DNA of 64,000 bases from Bromus sterilis (lineage: Eukaryota > Streptophyta > Magnoliopsida > Poales > Poaceae): the NCBI GenBank assembly GCA_950022295.1, contig OX465599.1, positions 9,548,001 to 9,612,000 on the forward strand, written 5' to 3'. Below, in pieces: positions 48,052 to 59,589 of this stretch. The notes beneath the pieces are model-generated. The model was not told the origin of the DNA. It searched no databases and saw only the letters and a program-made list of their open reading frames with translations. Both the position numbers and the translations under genes were made by a program. How positions within the stretch are numbered: the first letter of the stretch is position 1; every line of letters begins with the position of its first letter.

Positions 48052-51000
48052 TTACATAGTAATGAATCTAACACCCATGGAGTTCTGGTGTTTATCATGT
48101 TTTGCCTTTGGGAGAGTTTTAGTCAACGGATCTGCCACATTCAGATCTGTGTGTACTTTGCAAATCTTCACATCCCCATCCTTGACATACTCACGGATGG
48201 AGTGAAAACGGCGCTTGATATGCTTGGAATTCTTGTGGGACCTTGGTTCCTTAGCATTGGCAATGGCACCATTGTTGTCACAATAGATAACCATTGGATC
48301 CAAAGCACTCGGAACCACACCTAGTTCGGATATGAACTCCTTCATCCAAACTGCTTCATGTGTTGCCTCTGAGGCAGCAACATACTCCGCTTCTGTTGAT
48401 GATCCCGCTACCACAGATTGCTTGGAACTCCTCCATCTTACTGCTCCTCCATTCATAATAAATACGTATCCGGATGGTGACTTAGAGTCATCCGGATCAG
48501 TGACGAAGCTAGCATCGACGTAACCTCTTGCGACGAGCTCTTCTTCACCGCCATACACGAGAAACATATCCTTAGTTCTTCTCAAGTACTTAAGGATATT
48601 CTTGACCGCTGCCCAGTGTTCCAAACCTGGATCGGATTGGTACCTGCTAGTCAAACTAACAGCATGTGCCACATCTGGTCTTGTACATAGCATAATATAC
48701 ATGACAGAACCTATGGCTGAAGCATAGGGAATCTTATTCATTTCCTCTCTATCTTCTGCTGTAACTGGACATTGAGTCTTACTCAACGTCTTGCCTTGCA
48801 ACATTGGTAAGAACCCCTTCTTACTTTTATCCATTCTGAACTTCTTCAAAATCTTGTCAATGTATGTACTTTGCGAAAGTCCAATCAAGCGTCTTGATCT
48901 ATCCCTGTAGATTTTGATGCCTAATATATAAGCTGCTTCACCGAGGTCTTTCATCAAAAAACTACTGTTCAAATAACCTTTTACACCTTTTAACAATTCT
49001 ATATCATTTCTAATCAACAATATGTCATCCACATACAGTACTAGAAATGCTACAGAGCTCCCACTCACTTTCTTGTAGATACAAGCTTCTCCGTACGTTT
49101 GATCAAATCCAAACTCTTTGATCACCTTATCAAAACGGAGGTTCCAACTCCGAGATGCTTGCTTCAGTCCATAAATGGAACATTGAAGCTTGCATACCTT
49201 GTCAGCATCCTTAGGATCAACAAAACCTTTGGGTTGCATCATATACAACTCTTCCTCAATGTCACCATTCAGGAATGCCGTTTTGACATCCATCTGCCAG
49301 ATTTCATAATCGAAAAATGCAGCAATTGCTAACATAATCCTAATTGACTTTAGCATCGCTACTGGTGAGAAGGTCTCATCGTATTCAACTCCTTGAATTT
49401 GTCGAAAACCTTTTGCGACAAGTCGAGCTTTATAGACGGTCACATTACCATCAACATCGGTTTTCTTTTTAAAAATCCATTTGTTCTCAACGGCCTTACG
49501 GTCATCAGGTAAGTCCACCAAAGTCTAAACTTGGTTTTCGTACATGGATCCCATTTCGGATTTCATGGCTTCAAGCCATTTTTGGAATCTGGGCTCATCA
49601 TTGCTTCATCATACGTCGCAGGGTCATCACTTCCATCTACCATGAAGTTTAAGACGGGATTCCCATACAGTTCAGGAGCTATACGTTCCCTAGTTAACCT
49701 GCGAAGCACGGTAGTTTCCTCTTCTGGAGTTTCATGATCTTGATCATTAGTTCCCTCTTCAACTGACGAAGTCGGCACTGGAACAACTTCCGATGCTGCA
49801 CTACTCGCCATTCCAAGAAGAGAAGGTTCAATAACCTCATCGAGTTCTACCTTCCTACTATTCACACCTTTCGAGAGAAACTCCTTCTCTAAAAAGGATC
49901 CATTCTTGGCAACGAAAATCTTGCCTTCGGATCTGTGATAGAAGGTGTACCCTATTGTTTCCTTAGGGTATCCTATGAAGATGCATTTTTCCGCTTTGGG
50001 TTCGAGTTTATCAGGTTGAAGCTTCTTCACATAAACATCGCAGCCCCAAACTTTTAGAAATGACAGCTTAGGTTTGTTTCCAAACCATAATTCATACGGT
50101 GTCATTTCAACTGATTTAGATGGTGCCCTATTTAAAAAGTGAATGCATCGGTCTCTAGTGCATAACCCCAAAATGACAGTGGGAAATCTGTAAGAGACAT
50201 CATAGATCAAACCATATCCAATAAAGTACGATTACGACGTTCGAAAACACCATTACGCTGTGGTGTTCCGGCAGGTGTGAGTTGTGAAACTATTCCACAT
50301 TGTTTCATATGCATGCCAAGCTCGTAACTTAAATATTCACCTCCACGATCAGATCGTAGAAATTTAATCTTTCTGTTACGATGATTTTCAACTTCACAAT
50401 GAAATTCTTTGAACTTTTCAAACGTCTCAGATTTGTGTTTCATTAAGTAAATATATCCATATCTACTCAAATCATCTGTGAAAGTGAGAAAATAATGATA
50501 TCCACCGCGCGCCGATACACTCATTGGTCCACACACATCAGTATGTATGATTTCTAGTAAGTCTGTCGCCCGTTCCATAGAACCTGAAAACGGGGTTCTA
50601 GTCATCTTGCCCATAAGGAATGGTTCACACGTTTCAAATGATTCATAATCAAGTGATTCTAAGAGTCCATCAGAATGGAGCTTCTTCATGCGTTTAACAC
50701 CAATATGACCTAAGCGGCAATGCCACATGTAAGTAGCAATATCATCATTTAACTTGATTCTTTTGGCATTCACACTATGAATATGTGTATCAATACTATC
50801 AAGATTCAAAAGAAATAAACCATTCTTCTCAGGTGCGTGACCATAAAAGATATTATTCATATAAATCGAACAACCATTGTTCTCGGACTTAAAGGAATAA
50901 CCACTCTGCATTAAGCAAGATCCAGAAATGATGTTCATGCTCAACGCAGGCACCAGATAACATTTATTCAGGTTTATAACTAATCCAGACGGTAAACGAA

Positions 51001-52036
51001 GAGGTAGCGTGCCGACGGCGATCACATCAACTCTTGATCCATTGCCGACGCGCATCGTCACCTCATCCTTTGCTAGTGGTCGCTTATTCTGCAGTTCCTG
51101 TTTCGAGTTACATATGTGAGAAACCGAACCAGTATCAAATACCCAGGCGCTACTGCGAGTACTAGTAAGGTACACATCAATAACATGTATATCACATATA
51201 CCTTTGTTCACTTTGCCGGCCTTCTTATCTGCCAGATATTTGGGGCAGTTTCTCTTCCAGTGGCCAGTGCCCTTGCAATAGAAGCACTCAGTCTCAGGCT
51301 TAGGACCATTCTTGGTTTTCTTCTCAGGTGTAGAAACAGACTTGCCAACCTTCTTGAAGTTGCCCTTTGGCTTGCCTTTCTTGCCTTTCTTGAAACTAGT
51401 GGTCTTATTGATCATCAACACTTGATGCTCTTTCTTGATCTCCACTTCAGCAGTTTTAAGCATCGAGAGAAGCTCAGGAAGAGACTTCTTCATGCCTTGC
51501 ATATTATAGTTCATCACAAAGTTCTTGTAACTAGGTGGCAGAGATTGAAGAACACGATGTATCACTAGCTCATTGGGAATCGTTATTCCCAAGGCTATGA
51601 GCTTATCAGCGTACGCAGACATTTTGAGTACGTGCTCACTGACGGAGCTGTTCTCTTCCATCATGCAGCTAAAGAACTTTTCTGAAGCATCATAACTCTC
51701 AACTGCAGCATGGGTATCGAAAATCATTTTCAATTCTCCCATTGTAGCATAAGCAGTGCTGTTCTTGAAACGTTTTCGCAGCTCTGGTTCTAATCCATAA
51801 AGGATGCCGCAATGAACTATATTGTGGTCTTGTTTTTGAGTCAGATAAACATTTTTATCTTCATCAGAAGCATCATCAGCGGGCTGGTCACCTAGCGGTG
51901 CATCAAGCACATAGAGCTTCTTGCAAGCGGTGAGGAGAATCCTCAGGTTAAGTTCCCAGTTGGTAAAGTTGCTACCATTGTTCGCTAGCTTTTCTTTCTC
52001 CATGAACATATTGAAATTAAAGGTAGATGCAGCCAT
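48052..52036 (-). pseudogene. Element K gag-pol polyprotein
   Basis: ATG 52036 (MAASTFNFNMFMEKEKL) opens a 609-codon frame holding gag (UBN2 type), zinc knuckle CFYCKGTGHWKRNC, protease AWVFDTGSVSHIC, the integrase zinc region (HCRLGHIG) and most of the core (IHTDVCGPM, FLRSDRGGEY, TPQRNGVFE). In the zinc region the second Cys of the expected CEPC reads Phe (CEPF). TGA at 50207-50209 ends the frame. A shifted frame (to ~49563) carries RAPSKSVEMTPYELWFG. A third frame, following a TAG near 49526, holds RT (MDVKTAFLNGDIEEELYM, LYVDDILLIRND) and RNase H (GYVDASFVTDPDD, SSTEAEYVAASEA) to 48052. At least two stops and two frameshifts make it non-functional. The close gag similarity to Angela/BARE-1 elements supports the family call. 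Confidence 0.92.
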
Positions 52037-53218
52037 GATCTACAACATTATTGCAAAGACTATTTAGACTAAGTTTATGATAAATTAAGTTCAAGTTAAT
52101 TCAAAAAATTATCCCATGAACTCCCACTCAAAAACAACATCCCTCTTAGTCGTTTTGGTGATTACACAAACCAAATTCACTACACCAAAACCGATCATCA
52201 CGTGAGATGATGTAGCTGCAAAGGCGAACATCGACATGTTCATCATATCATCCATATGACTTATGCTTTACCTTTCGGTTCGTGTTCCGAGGCCATGTCT
52301 GTACATGCTAGGCTCGCCAAGTAGAACCATTGTATTGCATGTGTTTCAAGGCCATGTATGTACATGCTAGGCTTGAAAACACCCGTTGTATGCGAACGTA
52401 GAATCTATCACACCCGATCATCACGTGGTGTCTCGAAACGACGAACTTTCTTAACGGTGCATACTAAGGAAGAACACATTATTATCTTGATATTAATTGA
52501 GAGGGATCATCTTATAATGCTACCGTCACGGTCTAAGCAAAATAAGATGCATAAAAGGATTAACATCACATGCATGGATAATGTGATATGATATGGTCCT
52601 TCTTGCACTTGATCTCCATCTTGTGCGTCATGGTATGATCTTCATCATCCCACCGGCGTGGCACCAAGGTCCATGGCACCTCCATCTTGATTGTCCATCA
52701 AATTACAACATATCACATGGATATGATATACAGCACGCAGGCCATAAATAATAAGACAACCATATGGCTCCTGCCGGTATGTCAATAACTTACAAAATGG
52801 ATCATCTCATACATCAAATTTGTAACATTGACCATATCACATCACATGCCCTACAAAAACAAGTTAGACGTCTCTAATTTATTTTTGCATATTTTACGTG
52901 GCTTGGGCTTACGAAGATAGAACCGTTCATACCTACGAACATAAACCACAACGTTGATAAAACATATTTTTAACAACCCGTTGTAGATTAGGTCCTAACT
53001 ATAGTGAGAGAGACAGACATCCGCCATCCACTTATGCAATACAAGTTTCATGTCAGTCGTGGAACAAGTCTCATGTACGCGGACATGTAAGGTTAGTCCG
53101 GGCCGCTTCATCCCACTATGCCACTAGGATCCAAAATACAAAAGGAGGCAAAACCATGATCATCAACGCCCACATCCATATGTGTTCTACTCGTACAAAC
53201 CATCTACGCATAGACGAG

Positions 53219-53230
53219 GCTCTGATACCA
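53219..53230 (-). other. Element K primer-binding site
   Basis: The minus strand reads TGGTATCAGAGC, one base inside the LTR edge at 53232; initiator tRNA-Met type. The region 52037-53218 between it and gag is leader with no recognised gene. Confidence 0.9.
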
Positions 53231-53231
53231 C

Positions 53232-54867
53232 TGAAGGGTTCGTAGCAAGGAAAACAAAAAAAATTCCTACGCATAAATAACCAACAAGCCAAGATCTAAT
53301 CTAGGAGATGTAAGAAACGAGTAGGATGTCATAGAAGAACTCACCCTCGAAGACTTAAAACGTTACGAGATCAAATCTCGTGGATGATGTAGTGGTTCAC
53401 TTGCCGATCTCAAGATCGCGATGATGTACGCTGAGCGTCTCCGTGCTCGGTCACACGTACAGCTTGATGACGACCTCCGTTCCCTCGATCCAGCGGGGCA
53501 GCGGAAGTAGAGGATCCCCGGAAATCCAGCAGCACAACAATGTGATGCGGTGAAGAATCCCATGGTCAGGGCTTCGCCAAGCGGAAGACCATGGTATGGA
53601 GCAGAGGATGGAGAGGAAGGGAGGTGAGGCAACTATTTGGGAGGGGAAGCCCTCACCCTCCTTTTATAGGGGAGGAGTGGGCAGCCCAAGAGGGGGGTGC
53701 GGCCAACTCATGGTGCCTCCACCTCTTCCCCTCTTGATGTGAGTGGAAGCCACACTCACACCCACCCATGCTCCCTTAATTGTCCACTTGGAAAATCCAA
53801 AGGTTTTCTTTAATAAATAAATAAAACATTTCTATTTCTTTATTTAATATTTGTTAATCCTATTAACAAACGTTTGCACATTGCACCTCGAATCATTTGT
53901 TAATTCTATTAACAACCATCCGACAAAAACCCCTTCAACTATTTCAATTTTACCCGAAACAATTTCGGTGATGTCCAAAACATTCTTCAATATTCCTTAT
54001 CCTCTCAAAATGCATCATCAAACCTTAAGTGTGTCACCCTACGGTTCGCGAATAATACAGAAATGATTGAGACACCTCTCCGATCAATAATCAACAGCGG
54101 GATCTGGAGATCCGTGATGACTCCTATATATTCAATGATGAATCTTGTGATCGTGTGAACCATCAACGTCGTAACTAATTCCCTTTGTCTCGCGATATTT
54201 TACTTGTCCGAGATCAGATCATCGGTATCAACCATACCTTGTTCGATCTCGTTTCCGACAAGTACTCTTTTACTCGTTCTGTGATATGACATTCTTGTGA
54301 CCTAGTCACGTGCTTGCAAGCGGTGTCAATGTGATATCACCGAGAGGGCCCAGAGTATATCTCTCCGTCATTTTGGATGGACAAATATCATTCTTGATCC
54401 ATGAGCCTCAACTAATACTTTCCGAATACCTAACACCACCTTTATAGTCACCCTGTTACGGTGTGACGTTTGATGTCATTAAAGTATTCTTTCGGTATTA
54501 GTGATTGACATGATCTCATGGTCTAAGGAACAAGATTACTTCGAATGCAAGATATAACAATATAAACTAAATGACTTGATCGTATTGTTATACTTAGTTT
54601 GGGTATATATTCATCACATCATTCTCCTAATGATATGATCCCGTTATTAACAACATCCAATGTTCATGATCAGGAAACCTTGATCATCTGTTAATCGACG
54701 AGCTAGTTAAAAGAGAGGCTTTACTAGGAACCATTGTTTGTTTATTAAACACACATGTATCAACGTTTCCGGTTAATACAATTCTAGCATGAGAAATAAA
54801 CGTTTATCATAAACAAGGAATAATATAATAAACACTTTATTATTGCCTCTCGGGCATATTCCCTTCA
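53232..54867 (-). repeat. Element K 5' LTR (high-coordinate copy)
   Basis: 1636 bp with canonical TG...CA ends, differing from the other copy at roughly 1-2% of positions by eye. K is probably younger than O. Confidence 0.95.
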
Positions 54868-55884
54868 GTTACAAGATCTGCAGCTTCACCCTCGACTGCT
54901 AGGGTGAGCTACAACAAAGATCATGTGCCCTTGGAGTTGTTGGAGAACACAAATCAAGCACGTGCAATGACTTTCCCGTGAGATGTATTCCTTGAAGCTG
55001 CATGAATTAGGGAGGAGTTCTATAATCTTTGTGCTAATGCAGGTTTGACGCGGCTCGCAACGTGCCATGTTACTCAGTATCAAAAACTCACCTCATGTTT
55101 TATTAACAGTTTTAGATATAACCTTGATGCTGGTTCTGTTGAATTTAAAATTTACAATGATCTTTTGACCATGCCTTTGGAAAGATTTTGTGAAATAATA
55201 GGTGTGCCGAACGTGGGACAGACGGCGAAGATGAGCTCTCAGCCCTCCGAGCTGAGAACCGTCTTCAACTCGCTCTGTAGCATGGATACGAGGGATATTC
55301 ATCGGTCAAAGATATGCAGCATCTTATTTCCGCACCTCAGGTATTTTGCGTATTATATTGCTAGAGGGGTGTTAGCTCGTGACAACACGAGCAACATATC
55401 TGCGCCGGATATTGCTATCCTGGCAACCGCCCTCTCAGGGAGGTTTGATTATAATGTGGGTGCCTTAATTGCTCGACGCCTTGCTATGAACGGTAACAAG
55501 GGAGACTTATTTGGTGGCGTTTACGCCACACTTATCCTAGAGTCTCTTAATGGCACCCCACACCCCGATGATAAGCCTTTTACTTATTTAAGTTTTGATC
55601 TTGCTGCTATGAAAAGGCATAAGTTTGTTACCATGACTTCCGAGTTTGGTAACCTTGATTATATCTTACGTTTCGGAGCTACCACGGAACGCAAGATCCG
55701 TCTACCTGCACCTCTTTTGTTTAATTTTTCTCGCAGGAACGGATGGTCCTTTGATGTTATCCAGTTCGATGAGTTCGTGGTCCAGCAGCAGTTTCATAAC
55801 CCTATGGAGGGGGTTGTGCCCGACGAGGAGGAGCATGGTGAGTTCCCACCTTTCCAGGGAGAGACCGTCACCCAGCTTGGTTAA

Positions 55885-57862
55885 GGGTCTTCCTCTGCTT
55901 GGAGCGCGGATCCTTCTTCGTGGGAGGAGCCGAGGACTTCGGTGTATGCACCGGAAGCCTCATACGACCCTTGGACTCACCCGTACTACCCTGGAGCAGG
56001 AGGCTCCTGGGGACATTAGCCACTACCAACTTAGGCTAAAAGCCTAAGCTTGGGGGAGTACGTGCCCTTCTCACTTTTCCATTGTATTATCCATTTTATT
56101 CGCTTTGATCCTTTTCAAAGCTTTTGCCCGTTTTTTTTCTTTCTTTCTTTCTTCGCGAAAACAACAAAAAGATTTCCTCTTTCCTTTTGCTTTCTTTTAA
56201 CCTTTGAAAAACCCAAAAATATTTCCTTTCTCTCTTTAGTTTGCTTTGTTTCCAGAGATCAGCTCGAGTCTGTGATGGCATTTGATTATATTTCCTACGT
56301 TCGATCGTGCAAGTGACCAGGCAGTAATGACGAAGATCGACGGAAGGGAAGCGACAAGGAAAACCGGTATGAACTCTTCTTGTTTCTACTTCTGTACATA
56401 TGCCTGTACTTATGATCTAGAGACCAGCTTGTAGCGACATAGTGCTATGTTTACAATGCTTTCCCAGTGTTCATGCTTTCCTTGTGGCTAGTCTCAAACA
56501 GCTAGAGTACATAATGTGTTGTTGAAATGATTTACATGCATTGCATTGTTCATGGTTTGGCATACTGAAGTGGTATTTCCCTTCGGAGAATTTTTGGATT
56601 GACTTGGCACATGTTCACACATGCTTATGACTAAAATGTCTACTTTTTCCTTGATGATCTTTTTGTTTCAGAATAGTTATATCGCTTTCATGCCCGATTC
56701 AATGTTGCTTTGTCGCTCTGCATGATTATGACAGTTATTGCTCTCTAGTTGGTCGCTTCCTAGTCTTTTGCTAGCCTTCGCTCGCACCAAGCGGATTTCT
56801 GCTTGTGCTTCCAAACTCCTTTTTCAAACCCAGTTGTTCCATTTGAGTCCATCATACCTACCTATATGTGGTATTTACCGTCCACTCCTAACTTAGACTT
56901 TCTTGTGCCATCTCGAAATTTATTCAAAAGTTTCCCTTTTGTAACCCTACAAGCTCATGGTGCGGTGAGGGGAAATCAGTATCTTTCATGCCAAAAATAT
57001 TTTGACGGAAGTTTTAACTAGTCAAAACAGAAAAAGAAAAATAATATGAGAGTTACACCTCCCCCATACTTGATGATGGAGTGAAATGGACCAAATGCTG
57101 CTTATGATAGGTGGAACGATACCCTCCTTCCATCCTTGAGGCAAAATAAAAGGTTCCATAGACCATCGAAGATTTATGGATAAGGGAATATGTGTAAGCA
57201 AAAGGCATTATATATGGTTGGCATGGGAGATATTGAGAGACCTTTACTGTTCACCGTTGACTGGAAAGTTACTCCTCTCAAAAGAGTTTTATCTCTTTTT
57301 TCAAAACCAAGAGCTCTGGCACTTGCTTAGTCTTTGCTTCCTTTCACGGGTTTTCAATCTTGCCATCAAAAGCCACGGTTCGAGAGTCTCCCCTTCTTTC
57401 TTCAAAGCACCAACTATGAGAGCATAATTGTCATTCTTAGTGTAACATGCATTGTCCCAAAGTATTACATTGTCTTATGCATGCTTGTGTTATTGCTAGT
57501 CTGAAATACTGAGTTCTAGTCACCTTTAAAACTCCGGAGGAGCTTCTGCATTTATGTTTTGCTTCACTCATGGAGGCTAGCGAAATTCCACTCAAGTATG
57601 TTCAAGTTATGTGCATTGTGATCCTGTCTTGATTTTCAGCAGTATATTATTTACTTTTAGTTGTTTGTGACTGATCACATGAAAGAAGAATTGCTTCGTG
57701 CATTGCCCTATAGCATTGTTTCATTACTTGCTAAACTCTTTTCGTAGTACATGCTTATATACATCTATTGAAGCAAAAGAGTTTGTCAAAGTTTTCTTTG
57801 TCGCGTCCAGTTCGTTGAACTGAATTGCTTGAGGACAAGCAATATGCTAAGCTTGGGGGAGT
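55885..57862 (+). other. Element O 3' untranslated region
   Basis: Nearly 2 kb without supported genes. AAGCTTGGGGGAG occurs at 56046, shortly after the 3' ORF, and again at 57849 as the terminal polypurine tract (GAGGACAAGC precedes it). A TTTC-rich run lies at ~56130-56240. The open frames here (such as 55646-56047 and 57176-57427) lack similarity or codon character and I do not call them. Confidence 0.75.
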
Positions 57863-59246
57863 TGATACGTCTCAAACGTATCTACTTTCCAAACACTTTT
57901 GCTATTGTTTTGCCCTCATTCTTGCATGATTTGGACAAAACTAACCCGGACAAACGTTGTTTTCAGCAGAGCTGCCTGTATGGTTTTATTGTGTGCAGGA
58001 AAATGGATTTTTAGACATCCCGGAAAATTCCTAGAAAATTACCAGAAAATCCACGCACCTGATGGAGCCAGGAGCCAGAAGTGGGACCAGAGGGGAGCCC
58101 TGGGGGCCCCAGGCGACCCGCTGGCGCGGCCAGGGGTGGGGCCGCGCCCTCAGGCCGCCTGGGCTGCTCCCCCCTCCTCTGGTGCCCTACCGAAGCTCCT
58201 ATTTATCCCCGTGATGAGAAAACCCCAGAACAGAAGTCATTTTCCCAGTTTCCATCGCGGAGCCGCTGCCACCCTCTGTTCTTCTTCGGGAGGGCTAATC
58301 TGGAGGCTGATTTGGCCTCCGGAGAGGGGAGATCGTCGCCATCGTCATCACCATCGCCACTCCATTCATCCTCCATGACTTCTCTTCACATGTGTGAGTA
58401 ATTCCCTGTTGTAGTCAAAGGGGATGGTAGGGATTGGATGAGTTTAATCATGTAATAGTTCGTCAGATTGTTGGGGGCATGTTGCCTATCATCTAGATTG
58501 GTGTTTATCTTCTTTGCTACAACTTGTTGTTCTTAATGCTTGTCACTTTGGGCCCGAGTGCCATGTTTTCAGATCTGAACCCTATGTGTTTTTATGAATA
58601 TATTTGTGTTCTAGATCCTATCTATGAGTTGTATGCACCTATTATGGTCCGGAACCGGCGATCCCAAAGGTGACAGCTTGGGACACCAAAGGGGATGGTC
58701 CATGATTTGAGGATTCCATGTATTCATTGAGTTTATTGCTTTGTTCCGGTGCTCTTTGACAGGAGTACCTTAATCTCCATAAGTTCCTTTTGGCCCCGTT
58801 CGTAGCGGGATGGTAGGACAAAAGATGTTGTGCAAGTTCTTATTGCAAGCACGCACAACTACCTACGGGATACATGCCTAATGTTTGATATTTGCCTAGA
58901 TGATCATTGCTTTTCTGTGTGACTTGCCCCGTGTTAGAATCTATTATATGTTTACTCTCATCCATGCAGCGCCTGACCATCCATCTCCCTAGCCTACAGT
59001 GTTTTCAATTCTGCTGGTTATTAATTGTTACTCTTTGCTATTTACTTTTGTTGTTGCTATCATCACTATCATATCACCGTTACCACTTATCTATTGTTGC
59101 AAGAAAGTATATTTCAGGTGCGGTTGAATTGACAACTCAATTGTCGAAGCTTATAAATACTCTTTGGCTCCCCGTGTGTCGACTCAATAAATTGGGTTAA
59201 CTTACCCGCGAAGACTATCTCGATCCCTTACGCCTGTGGGGCATCA
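57863..59246 (+). repeat. Element O 3' LTR
   Basis: 1384 bp, with exact terminal hairpin GATACGT-CTCAA-ACGTATC and the GC hairpin at 58123-58148. Target copy CGCGG follows at 59247-59251. Confidence 0.95.
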
Positions 59247-59251
59247 CGCGG

Positions 59252-59445
59252 CCACCACCTGCTCTGCCCGCTCTCCCGCCCCTCTTTGCCCGACCTCCTC
59301 TCCCACTGGGCACCTCAGAAGTAGGAGGCGAGGACATACTCTCGAGCAAAGACCTCCGTAGAGTCCCTGGTGCGAGCGCAGTACCCCGACCCCTCCCTCG
59401 TGACGAAGAACCACCCGCGGAGGTCTCGCCCTCCATATCTGTCAC
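59252..59445 (-). pseudogene. CACTA tnpA-like gene of T, 5' exon part
   Basis: ATG 59445 gives MTDMEGETSAGGSSSRGRGR followed by a Gly/Arg-rich stretch (GRGGRAKRGGRAGRAGG). The frame leads through CGCGG into the O LTR. In the uninterrupted gene it would continue at 7848, where the frame stays open through a Ser/Pro-rich, then acidic, region. An RG-rich N-terminus followed by an acidic linker fits CACTA tnpA-like proteins. The split is caused solely by element O. Confidence 0.65.
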
Positions 59446-59589
59446 AAACCTGCCAAAAAGTATAGTAAATGAAATTAGTACAAATGAGAAAAAGAAATAA
59501 TACTACTACAAAATAAAAAAGTAATTACTACAATGAGAATATATATACACATATTTAATTAAAGTTGGGATTCATACAACTAACAATAG

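Larger units (their letters stand above)
46382..54867 (-). mobile_element. Element K: Copia element (Angela/BARE-related)
   Basis: LTRs are 46382-48018 (1637 bp) and 53232-54867 (1636 bp). The high-coordinate copy runs TGAAGGG ... CCCTTCA. The low-coordinate copy begins TAAAGGA, so its terminal dinucleotide has mutated. Target duplications are GTTGC (46377-46381) and GTTAC (54868-54872), one base apart. Genes read on the minus strand in Copia order: gag, protease, integrase, RT, RNase H. It lies inside the 3' ORF of O. Confidence 0.95.
46314..55884 (+). pseudogene. Element O 3' ORF (Athila ORF1-like), split by K
   Basis: The frame starts at ATG 46314 (MSLLGREKGWLGKKRPERS), is cut by element K at 46381, and resumes at 54873. 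Two stops, TGA and TAG, lie near 54977 and 55008, after which it is open from ~55009 to 55884. It reads KIYNDLLTMPLERFCEIIGV, then SSQPSELRTVFNSLCSMDTR and LFPHLRYFAYYIARGVLARD, then the stretch beginning NTSNISAPDIAILATALSGR, and ends acidic. It resembles the ORF lying between the polyprotein region and 3' LTR in Athila-type plant elements (the env position). I see no clear signal peptide or membrane span, so an envelope role is not supported. Function unknown. Confidence 0.72.
7849..59246 (+). mobile_element. Element O: Athila-type Gypsy, hosts all inner insertions
   Basis: LTRs at 7849-9232 and 57863-59246 are each 1384 bp, start TGATACGTCTC and end GGGGCATCA. The 5-bp target duplication CGCGG is exact (7844-7848 and 59247-59251). 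The primer site, gag, protease, a 3' ORF and a polypurine tract are all on the plus strand. After subtracting M (with its TSD) and K the element is ~9.4 kb. No RT, RNase H or integrase lies between the protease (ending 45524) and the 3' ORF (starting 46314), so it is non-autonomous. The LTRs differ by a few percent by eye, suggesting an insertion age on the order of a million years at usual grass rates (an estimate only). Confidence 0.95.

Noticed and set aside
55045..55884. Envelope protein of an endogenous retrovirus
   Set aside because: Only the position fits. No signal peptide, furin-like site or membrane anchor is visible, so an envelope role is unsupported.
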